Positions 10,501 to 20,464 of a stretch of 30,823 bases of DNA are shown here, piece after piece. The notes beneath the pieces are model-generated. The model was not told the origin of the DNA. It did no database searches and saw only the letters and a program-made list of their open reading frames with translations. Each line of letters begins with the position of its first letter. Within the stretch, counting starts at the first letter, position 1. Origin of the DNA: Acephala macrosclerotiorum (lineage: Eukaryota > Ascomycota > Leotiomycetes > Helotiales > Mollisiaceae); NCBI GenBank assembly GCA_014904845.1, contig MU119666.1, forward strand, positions 1 to 30,823. Direction: 5' to 3'. The position numbers and the translations under genes were made by a program.

Positions 10501-13500
10501 TCGTAGTTCTGCGGGGGAGTCTCGCCCACAAATGGATCTTCTGGCACACGACCGAATACACCCGATTGGCCAGGCAAAGGATGAAATCGCCTTGGACTCG
10601 GGCTAGGTGCATCGCTTCGCATAAGATTCTGAGGCAGCAATCGGATTGGTGACGACGAGTTCTCTGGCATTTGGACCTGTCTTTGAGGACTCTGCTGAAG
10701 CCATGTTGGAACCTCCTCGCTACGCAACGGAGCAGATTGTTCAATCTGGTTCATGTGATTCATAATGTCGTCAATCTCATCGATAGATTGCTCGTGGATG
10801 GCCTTAGGTTCCTCTGGCTCTTCCTCTTCAGCAAATGATGGCTCTTCAGCATACGTTGGAGGACTTGATGGGCCTGGCAAAGAATCTTGGAATTGCATCG
10901 ACTCGCGGTGATCCAAGTTCGCCTTGGGTGAAGCCACCTCTTCAGGCGTTGGGCTTCGAGCATATCGAGAAGCAGACAGACCACCTGAGGTTGGTACAGA
11001 CACTGGTGCAGCTGAAACTGGAGCCGGAGCTGGAGTTTCTACAGGAATTGGCGGTGATGGCTGACCAAATGTAAAGTTTAAAGCTCCAGGTCTAAACTCG
11101 AATGGCTTTGCAGTAGCCGACAGCGATGAAGCACTCTTCTTGTGTCCCTTCGGTTTTTCAGGCTCGACAGGTGTCTGAGGCTCATCAGACGAAAGTGCAT
11201 AGTTACCATAAGCAGGAAGACCAGAGCCATATCTCTTGGACGTGAAAGGTCTGGCAGCATTGAAGTCCGCAGCCTGGTTTTGTTGGTCGAACTCCCAAGG
11301 CATCCAGTCCTTGCCGCCTGAATCGGGAGAGTTCATCGAGAAGTCGTGGGCATGGGTCTTGACAGGAACGGCCGAAGTCTCTTCTTCGCCACTGTTGCCC
11401 AATGGTGCAGAGTTTTCTTTATCCGCTGGTTTGATAGTAGTAGGTGTGCTCTCCTTTGGCGGTGATTGCTCTCGGGTAGTCTCGCCCAAAGGCATGCTAT
11501 CGGCAAACAATGGCACGGAGTCTCCGTCATCCCTTCCAGCCTTCGATCTCTTGAATCGTCCCTCACCCTGTGTGATGCGACCATCTTGGCCTTCCATGGT
11601 CTCGTCATTCAGGTTCTTAGCTTCACTGCTGTCAGGTCGGACAATAGGGATCGCCTTAGACTTTTTAAGTAGTTTCGAGATGCCAAGAGCGCTCAGATCA
11701 ATGCTACCAAAGAGGGGCTTTTTAGGGCCTTCGCTTCCTGAGCCCATCGAGTTGGAGAAATTGGCAGCTTGTGGGGTGAATTCGGGAGCGTCTGGCCTGA
11801 AGCTTGGACCAGAAGCAGAGAAGCTGAATTCGCTTTGACCAGGAGTGAATGCAGGTGCGCTGACATTGATTCTACCCTTGGAGCTAGCTACCGAATGATT
11901 GCTGAAATGGCTTGAAGTAGCAGATTGGGGAGCAAATGCAGCATAAGCATTGATGGCTGGCGGTTGGAAGCTATTCGCACCGAACGCGAACTGATTGGGG
12001 AGCGGATTGAATGCGTTCTTTGGATCGAATTTGAACTCCTTAGCTGCAACATTGAGCTTCGACATAGAAGGCTTCGTCGCATGGCCACGCTTGAGTATAG
12101 TACTGTCCTCGGTCTGGTTTGCATCAGAATCAGCCCATGGGTTACTGGCAGCTGACATCGCTCTGTTATGTCCACTGTGACCGCTAGTGGACAAGTCCAT
12201 AGCTGGAATTGGAGTACCCAAATTGCTCGGATTCGTCTCAATATCTGAGAGATCTGGTTTGGCAGCAGCTCCAAGTAAGCCTGATTTATTCTCTGGGCCG
12301 CTCTCCTCGCTGTCCTGGAACGGTCGTTGTGACAATGAGTGACCTCTGCTGTGAGGTTGAGGATGGTGAAGAATTGGACCCTCATCGTCATCCGTAGCAT
12401 AGCGGGATGCACCGAGTCCTTGCGGCGCAGATGGTTGTCGACCATGGGATACAGCAGTAGGCTTCTCGAAACTATCTTCTGCCTTGTCTGAGTGAGGACT
12501 GTAATCCTCATGTTCAAGTTGTCTTTGGAATTGCTCCTCAAGGTGATATTCGGCATCATCAATCTCTTTCTGCAAGCTAGCACTAGGATTGTGCTTAATC
12601 TGTTTAGCTTCAGGTGTCTTGGAGGGACTCTTTGATGGAAGATCTTCATCCTCAGTTTCTCGGACCTCCTGAAGACGTGGTGATGCTCTCGCGCTAAGCT
12701 GCAATTGCTGTTGATGAGCAAGTTGAGTCTGGAGTATCTGTTGACGTTGCTGCATCTGTGATAACATATCTCCATTCTGTGGGAAATAACCATCTTGTGA
12801 GAAGGGTGAAGAGGGCGACATCATCGACTGAAGATTAGCCAATGACGGTGAACCGCCTCGGGCATGGCCTTGCTGGTAAAGCATTTGCTGAGGCGACCAG
12901 ACACTAGGAGATTGTTGTTGAGGATACTGGAAAGGAGACCCGAATGGATGTTCACCTGAGAAGGACACAGATGCTCTTGGGTTGAATTTTCCTTGCATGT
13001 GTGCCTGCATTGAAGCTGGCGATGCAATAGAACCAGGATTCGAGCTTTGGCTTGTTGACATACCAGCTCCTGGCATCAAGGCCGGAGAAAATGGATTTGG
13101 TTGATGGGTAAGATGACTAGAGTTTGCTGATGATGTCGGTATGGGCGGAGAGAAGGGTGGAGGAGGATACTGCATGGATACGCGGCGGCTCAAGTTGGAG
13201 ACAGCTGGAGAAATAGTCGGCGCCGGGGGGTCTTCATTGCCGAATGATACTCCAAGAGCACGAAGTTTAGCTTCACTGAGTTCTCTCACGTAGGCGTCCC
13301 ATTCTATAGCACCGAATGAATTAGTAAATTATTTCACGGCCCGCGCCAAAAAGGAGGTGTGAGGTTTTCGCTTGGCAGCAAGGGGCTCGCAAAGAATGCA
13401 AAGAACTCTAGAAATAGAATAGGAAAAAAAACTCACCTGATTTATCCGGGATGCTGATTTTGAAGTTTCTCTCCTGTCTCTCACTGTTCATGTCCTGCAC

Positions 13501-14739
13501 CAACGGCCACGGGCTTCGACTCTGTCCTCGACTCCCTTCGTCCACACCACCAGATTCAGCCCCAAGATTAAACCCAGTAGTATCATAGCCTAGTTGTTCC
13601 CACTCCTTCATCATGGCAACCACATCTTTCGAGGACATTGGTATGGGGCCCTGGCCCTTCTGGCCACGCCTATCATCTCGAGGCAAAAGCACCATAAGGC
13701 TCTTTCCCTTCCATGGTATCTTCTTCTTGATTCGTGGTGGTGAAATCGGACCAATAGGCTCTGCAGGCTCAGGCAAAGTTGCAGCGCGCCGATCCTTCGG
13801 AGGAGGGGGAGGAGGTTGCTCACCATCCGGTGTAGGCATCTGCAGCTCGATCTCCATCCCGTCCTCATTCACATTCGAAAGAGACATCGTCGGTATAGCC
13901 GCGTCCGAAAAATCCTCCTGCCTCAACGTCTCTGTTGTCAAATGTCTCCTATGTCCACGCTTTGCTCGAGCCTTCTCTCGCGATTCAAGAAAGGTCTTGA
14001 GTGTTGGTGTTGATGGATTATCGTCTCGACCCAACCAGTCTCTGCCTGAGATGGATCCGCTCAATGAAGAGTGTTCACTATCTCCTGGACCGTCGCTGAG
14101 CCAATTGTTTGCTTCTGCGGCCTCACCTCCTGTATGCTGTCGAATCCAATCTTCCGTCAACCCAGTCGTAGGTCGTCTAGCTCGATTGGCAAGGACAGCT
14201 GCGCTGATGAGTCCGTCCGATGTTACGAAGTCGGGCTCCAAGTGCCTTGCGAATGTAGGTGCTGGTCGCAAGAAAGGGGTATGGAACTCGAGATGGCGGA
14301 TGGGAGAATCCTCGGATGGTTCGCTGCTCGGTGGTCGACTATGAGCTTGCGAATGTGCTCGAGTCGAGGCAAGGGGTTGCTGGTATGGAGATCCCCAACT
14401 CGCAGTATAGTAATGGCTGCTCGCAGTTGGCGAGTGCGAAGGAGTTCTTCTCGATTGTTCGGTACGTCCTCGAAATATCGGAACAGGAAGAGGTGGAAGG
14501 ATAGGCGATGAACCTCCTTCGTCGGCAGTTGAGGACGTCGAGAAAGCTGGCGAAGCTGGTTGCTCTTCGTGTTGAGAAGGGAGGTCGCCGGGTCCGTCCT
14601 CTGCCGTCGCAGCAGGAGGAGGCGATGAAAGCTGTGAAGACGTTGTTTGGATATCTGCTGGTGATTTGCGCGTCAGTTGTTTGCTCTCTCGAGGATATGA
14701 TAGCTGGCCGGAAACGCGCAGCACCAGCACCCACCACAA
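7503..14739 (-). CDS. Giant PAM2-motif coiled-coil protein, possibly Upa2-like scaffold
   Basis: Two exons are clear, about 14739-13437 and 13303-7503 (stop TGA 7503-7505), joined by a 133-bp intron (GTGAG...CTATAG) that restores SEWDAYVREL. Together they give about 2,360 residues. In order: a Ser/Pro-rich N-terminus; a conserved-looking block IPWKGKSLMVLLPRDDRRG (about 13650-13725) followed by EWEQLGYDTTGFNLG; a long disordered, Gln/Pro-rich part; PAM2-like motifs (11085-12062); about 650 residues of coiled coil (10100-8100) with a repeated REAEY..RIADLEE(R/K)L unit; and W-G-S-W (7992-8003) before a disordered tail. No enzyme domain is seen. PAM2 motifs bind the MLLE domain of poly(A)-binding protein, so a role in mRNA transport or translation is inferred. 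The true ATG is not identified: the open frame begins after a stop with only TTG, so a short upstream exon is likely. One candidate is ATG 14966 with donor GTTATG. The frame is otherwise unbroken. Confidence 0.85.
11085..12062 (-). other. Cluster of four PAM2-like motifs in the giant protein
   Basis: Reading along the protein: SKLNVAAKEFKFDP (12062-12021), RINVSAPAFTPG (11873-11838), RPDAPEFTPQ (11798-11769) and SSLSATAKPFEFRPG (11129-11085). The PAM2 pattern is roughly LNxxAxEFxP, with the phenylalanine and the A/N-x-A core most important. The second and third match A-P-x-F-x-P closely. The first and fourth have F-x-F-x-P, with the proline two residues late, and are weaker. The same protein therefore offers several candidate MLLE-binding sites in about 325 residues of predicted disorder. 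Confidence 0.6.
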
Positions 14740-16112
14740 CGAGACCAGCGCAGACGAAGCTCAAGTCGTCTGCTACTGTGTCTCTATTATTTGCAGCAAG
14801 CTCGACCGTTCCTCGGACGCTTTGGTTGCTCTGCTGATAGAATTATCGAGGGTTGACGTTGTCGCGACGCGTCCCAAGGACCTCAACAAGGAAAATTAAA
14901 GTATTTTTATTCGTCGAATTAAAGGAGTGACATAACGCAAGAAGGCAATGAAGAAGCTGAAGACATCCGATCAAGCCAGCAAAGGTCGAGGCATACGGGG
15001 GGAGCGAGGTATGCGTTGGCCCTTGAGGAAGGGCGTTGATGTTGTCGAGATGGGGGAGCGTCGGTGGGTGGTGGATGTTGATGGAGTGTGTCGTGTTCGT
15101 GGTTTCTTCCCAAGATTCCCACGACGAACAGGGTGCTGAGAATATGGTCCCCTGGCTGCGGTGTGGAGCATTGGACGAGAATGGTGGATAGCTTGTTGCA
15201 GGGATTAATCTCCACGAGATTAGTCGTGATTTGCTAATAATGAATCGACTCAATGCAAGCGGCCACGCAGCCGAGGACCGTTATATTAAAACGAGATCTC
15301 CTTTATTTCCGAGAAGAAATATTTGGTCGTCTCCTTTTCTAGAAGCATTTTAAGTTTGGATGAGATGATTTCTATATATAACCGACATCACTGAGTTGTG
15401 CTTGTACGAATACAGAGTGTGGCCGTACTCTTTCTTGTCAGACCCGTCTGGAAGGAATGGATCGCTGCGAGGCGAGCAGGGCCACCACGAGGGCTGATCT
15501 CCCGTTGTGCAAGAATGGGAGGAATACGTATTGGGAGCGCAACATCATATGATACCGACAAGATTTGAATAGACACATTTCTACCTGTCTGCGAATGTAG
15601 TTGACAGAGAGCGGAGGTGAATTCGGCCGTGAATGGAAGCGAAGCCCCTTTTTCTGTGCGGGCCGTCCCAACAAATGCACCTCCGCTGGCCGCGACAATC
15701 CGAAGAAAAATTGGTTGAAAGTATCAAGCAAACATCGCGGACTTCCAACTCTCTTCTAGTCTGTGAGTGAGTAAGTTGAGGTTGGACCAAACCCGATAGT
15801 CACAAAATGTCTCAGCATATTAGAAACAATCAAGACCAAGGGAACCTCCGTCCAGAAAGCGTCAATTGGACAGAGCAAAGACACATTCCCGATTTTGAAT
15901 ATGTAAACCTCCTTCGTATGCCAATGGCAGGGAGAAGAGGTGATAAGTTCCATCAATGGTATATTGCAATTACCATCCGAAATAAATGGTTCCCATATAT
16001 ATTCTAGCTCAAGTTCAAGCCAACCAAGCCCAGCTCTCGCCCAACGCAGTACTCCTCAACAGTATAAGCCCTCTCCATTCCAAAGTTATCCGCATCATTC
16101 TGCTGTCCGCAT
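14740..16112. other. No supported gene; 5' side of the giant gene
   Basis: The left part (to about 15250) should contain the first exon, 5' UTR and promoter of the giant minus-strand gene, but the start was not resolved. Short minus-strand frames at 14843-15253 and 14971-15171 lack family features. Nothing recognisable is seen from 15250 to 16112, which lies downstream of the GH17 pseudogene. Confidence 0.45.
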
Positions 16113-17136
16113 CTAGCATGTAACTGCGTACTTCGAGCTTCGATCGGCATTTCACACTCCCCAGTGAGTCTCATCAGCAACACTTCCATCTTGTCCAGTG
16201 CTGACTGGCTTCTACGGCTCATCGAAAGCCTCGAACGAGAAGACGTTGACGCCCCAATCCAAGATACCACATATGCCCTTCTGCCAGAAAGTTTGCGCGT
16301 TTGAGGTCCTAGGGACGGCATTTTGATAAGTCGATCTAGTAGTCGGCCATCCTACATCCGATAGCATCTCCAATCTCCCCTCACCCCCAAGGACATTCAA
16401 CTCAGCAACTTCACCAACCCACAACTCCGGCCCCGTCGTCAAAGATCCAGCAATATCTTGCACATGCCCAAAAGCCTGCATAACATCATCAAAGAAACTG
16501 CCCGTACTATTCGCAATCGTCTGCCCTTGCCAATAACTAAAAGCATTGCACAAGAAAATGTCCGCACCTTCCTGATCAATGGATCTGCGGTCCCATCTTG
16601 AAACTTCTTCCAACTATCCGCCGTTCCAACCTTGAATTTCCCTCCCGTCGCAGTCTTCACATCGTTGATCTTGGTAAGGAGTTCGGCGCCGGTGAAGTTT
16701 CCGCGATACATGGTTTCGCTACCAATGGTTATGGCGTAGACTTGGTCCGCGTATTTAGGAGCGTAGGTTGTGATTGCGGCGAGGTCTTTGGTGTAAGAGT
16801 CGTCTGTATCGGCCTGCAAGCTATCAGCCCCAATCTCTCATTATCTAATGTCCCAGCAAAGAAGAGGAATAAAAACGTACCAAATCCCGAGAATAACCTG
16901 AAATCCAGCCGCTTTAGCAGCAGGCAAGATCTCCTGCGCAGTATTACAATCACTAGCCGCATATCCTCGAACTAATTTGCTCGTCCCACTCAAGGTCAGG
17001 AAATCAGCTGCGTAGTCGGCTTGGAATTTGCAGGTTCCGCCTGCCTTCTTATCCCCAAGTGCAAACCTGAGAGACCCTCTAGCGGCGACCAGAGCTGGTG
17101 CTGCTGCGAGAATGGGGAGGGGGTCGTGAGCCGCAT
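16113..17136 (-). pseudogene. GH17 beta-1,3-glucanase, multiply broken
   Basis: Glycoside hydrolase family 17 enzymes (Bgl2/EglC type) are secreted or wall-bound and cleave or transfer beta-1,3-glucan. From ATG 17136 the order is signal peptide (MRLTTP..LAAAPALVAA), RGSLRFALG, CKFQADYAADF, VRGYAASDCNTAQ, an intron (16880-16814), DTDDSYTKDL, AITIGSETMYRGNFTG (acid/base Glu), DIFLCNAFSYWQGQT, ELWVGE with GWPTT (nucleophile Glu), NVFSFEAFDEP and a C-terminus ending KYAVTC. Lesions: -1 shifts in the signal peptide at a C run (17119-17123), just after the intron (near 16812), and near 16580; in-frame TAG at 16212-16214 where family members have Trp; and TGA at 16152-16154. An unusual stretch of about 20 residues lies between VGE and GWPTT, possibly a damaged intron. 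Catalytic residues survive but no functional product is expected. Confidence 0.85.
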
Positions 17137-20100
17137 CGTCGCGATATTGTGTTGTGGTTACCGAAATGGGAACTGGACGAACGATATTGGGGTATTGAAC
17201 GAAAAACGAGAAACAGAACAACTAAGAACGTGTGAGGGTCGTACAATGAGTGAGTACGACCGCTTCGAGAATTGATAAAGAACGACAATGGTTAGGAAGA
17301 TGGGGGAAGAGGTGAGGTTGGAAGCGTGTTCGTGATGTTGAACCTCAGGGTCATTTCAGGTGGATATGCGCTAATGACAGCGCCTTTCCCGAAATGAAGA
17401 GCATACCTTGGCTGCTTCTTGGCGGTCAACAACTTCATTTTCCTACTTTCATCACAAATTGAGGGGGATGGGCATCGAAGCCGATGATGGATAGATGGGT
17501 TGGTGATGGCGTTGATGGTGTTGATGGATGATTTCATTGTGATTAAGTTGCAATTGTTCATTGACGGTCTATATTTACTCATCAAGCATGCTAAATAAGT
17601 CCTTTTTCAATATTCTACCTCTTTTTCCCGAGCGCAGAATCCTTCAATCGAATCCCGGGAGTGTTGAAGCAACACAACCAAACAAGAAACCGAAGGTCCA
17701 TCGCTTTCAAGCACCCCTACCTATACCTCATAGAGAGCATAGTCATATTCCACGACCCTTCCTCTTCCCAGCTAAGGTTCTTTCCAAAAAGAACATTCTT
17801 CTTCACACATCCCTGATGCTCGGGAATAAGACGCCCTTCACCTTTGCAGCCTGCCTCAGGAAATGCAGTATTGTATCAATCAGCTCATCGTGCACTTATA
17901 AAGGGGGGTTTTTTTTTTTCTTTTCTTTCTTTTTCGGAATTTACCCTGAAGTTGCGTGGCCCACTTCTTATTGAACCAGATGGACTTCGTGTTGTTGTTG
18001 AAAGTGTAGCATTTCCCAATCGTAGCAGCCCAGTTACCGTATATCTGATGGGGATTCTTTTTGTCATTGAGTTTGGAGCTGCATTGTGAGTCGTTCGTTA
18101 GTCAGCGGCTGTAGCCTTTTATGGGTAGAGCGGCGTTTCAACTTCACAGCCTGAAAAGGACAATCCAGGCCGAGCAAGTGGATATTAACAGGATATTAAC
18201 ATCGAAGGGGGAGACTGGGGTACCAATTGGTTTCGTTGTATTGATAAAGACTTTGGGAATGAGCAAGCGCGAGCAGCCCGAAGAGGGCGACGAGTATCGT
18301 GATGAAGCAAATTTCTCGAGCTACTATTTATCTCGAATTTTGTCGATTGGGAGGCTGTCGAGCCGGAAACCTTATAGTTTTTCTTGCAGTGGTGACCCAG
18401 CATTGAAAATCTTTCCCCGAAACGTCAAACTATGCCAGGTCCCGAACTAATATATGTCAAGGTCTCATGAATCGGTTTATGACGTTTGCATGCACTTTTA
18501 ATCCAATTAAGTTACTTTCAAAGATGGGCATTTTATGGTTGAGCTTGAACATTCGCAACCGCACTAGGAGAACTTCGGGAGTTGAGTGTAACGCTTTAGT
18601 CGCATTCGAATTGTTGAAGTCGCATATTTGAATTGATCTATCTCAATAGCAAGACGGAAACACAATGTCGTTCAAGCCCCCACTTTCACTCTTTTCATTG
18701 CGAATTTGCAAAGAAAGCAACGACTTAGTTCCACACTGAGATCAAACCCACAGACGAGTCACATCAGGCAGAAGTCGACTCATGGCAAATGTGGTCTGGA
18801 AGGACTAGGAATCGAGAATATCTTGATGCTCTTGATTGTCCCGTTCCTCGCTCCATTATCACTAGTTTCATGGAGGCTCACACAATGCCATCGATCACGG
18901 GGCATCTCTCTTGTGATCACGGTTACATCCATGCAGTCATCTTCAGTATATCCTGCATTATGTCTGTCAGCACAATTATCATTAACTCTATCTCGCGCGT
19001 AGTCGTCGGATCCATGGACTATTATCTTGGAGGATCCGATGATTGAATTCTGGTAGAGACGGGACATGAAAACGAGATGACAAAACCTACCCAACCAGTA
19101 CCACTTCGTCTTTCCACTTCTGCTCAAGGAGATATAATAAGCATCCTTTCTGTGGAGATTGACATATTTTCCCGGTATAGCGAAGTTACGGGCGATGGTA
19201 TTGTTTTCCAAGCTTTAATACTTGTCAGCTACAGAATCGAGACTACAGGGAGCAGCGCTTACCATCCTTGCCCAGCAGCGTATAGATTATATTTTCCAAC
19301 TTGCTCCGCTGGAAATAGGTTAAATGCTTGAGTGGGAGCTAGAACTCTAAAAAGAAACACGAGTGCCTTTCTGAGATGCATCTCTCTGTTTTCTCGTTAA
19401 TGAGTGTGATGGAGGGTGTCTCTTGCGCGAGTGGAATTTGTGGTATTTTCAATTGATATAAATTGTCTGGCTTGTGCGTATCCTAAATAAGTTCATACTG
19501 TAGTTGAATTTCAAATCCATTTTTGGTTCTGGAAAGTTTCTGTTGCCGTTGTAGAGAAGGAAAGGCGTGAAGTTTAAGTCTGTCCCGGAACCCGCCCCTC
19601 ACCGGGTTCGTCTAGTCGATGATTCCCGGATGTCCCAGAGAAAATCGAACTATCGCTTTTGCCCAATTCCAGTCCTGAACTTGCTTGTTTCTTTGATTAC
19701 AATGATTCATGGTAGCTATTCTAAAATATTATCTCATTTCGGCAGTCTCAATCTCCAATCTCATCCGCGAAGCGGGGTGGCGACCTTCCCCTCGTGCGCA
19801 GCTACTAGAAATTTTAAGGTTCTCAGCCTAGACTAAGCAAACACATTGAAGCGCTGGTACCTATATATTGATGTTCACATATTTGGCTGGATTCGGAGGT
19901 TATGGGAAAGCTCAACGGGATAGGGATCTGTCTTGCGTGGGAAGAGTTAACGAGGTAAAGGGAGCCAAGTCCTTTGGTCAATATTAGAGAAGTTTGGTTC
20001 TAGCCACGCGGTACATCATGCCCCTTAGCCAGCTCATTCATCCACCCTTAAGAGCACGGATGCTGTCTGGTCATGTTGGAAGACTCAAGAGCTCGAGACG

Positions 20101-20395
20101 TGAATGCTTGTCTCTGGTAAGTGGGACGTGTTAGATGAGGGCATTTTGACACAGCGAGATAGTTTGGTTCAGCATCATGGTCCAGGAGCAACGGACCACT
20201 TTAGAGTGACCATTTACTGCAGCTCAGAACGATGGAGTCTGCCCAGCTATTCTCTGCACATTCACATCAACAGCACTCGTTGCGAGAAGAATCTTGAACT
20301 AGTAGCGGCTACCTTATCACTTCAACAATAGCTTTGATGCCAATAGTGTGATAAAGGAGTTGAACCGCTCTATGATTTATAAACTCGTTAAAAAA
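17137..20395. other. No supported gene (3.3 kb)
   Basis: Frames up to 143 codons (18780-19211 minus) show no family features, no convincing splice chain and no repeats of note. A homopolymer T run lies near 17910. A GC-rich hairpin, GAACCCG / CGGGTTC (19588-19609, 7-bp stem, 8-base loop), is present but is not part of a tRNA that I can fold. The segment may include the promoter of the GH17 gene and the 3' side of the HET gene. Confidence 0.45.
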
Positions 20396-20464
20396 AACCT
20401 GCTATTTTGACCACCTCTTTAGTAATCTTGACCTCTTCGCCGCTTTTTTCAAGAAACAGTCTCA
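20396..20464 (-). repeat. Out-of-frame relic of an extra HET repeat unit
   Basis: Just past the HET gene stop (20465-20467), the minus strand read one base off gives IMRLFLEKSGEEVKITKEVV. This is clearly another copy of the C-terminal repeat (MRLLLDERGDEVKITEEVV). The array once extended further, and a net -1 shift now ends the protein at EQE. Confidence 0.8.

Noticed and set aside
14737..14739. TTG at 14739 as the real start of the giant protein
   Set aside because: Non-ATG initiation is rare in fungi and the first residues look like intron or leader sequence; an upstream spliced exon is more likely.
16338..16400. A clean intron between VGE and GWPTT in the GH17 locus
   Set aside because: Possible GT...AG pairs either lose conserved residues or give an intron of about 45 bp; left as unresolved within the pseudogene.
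18780..19211. A 143-codon minus-strand frame
   Set aside because: No family features, and its first codon is not a convincing start; kept as non-genic.
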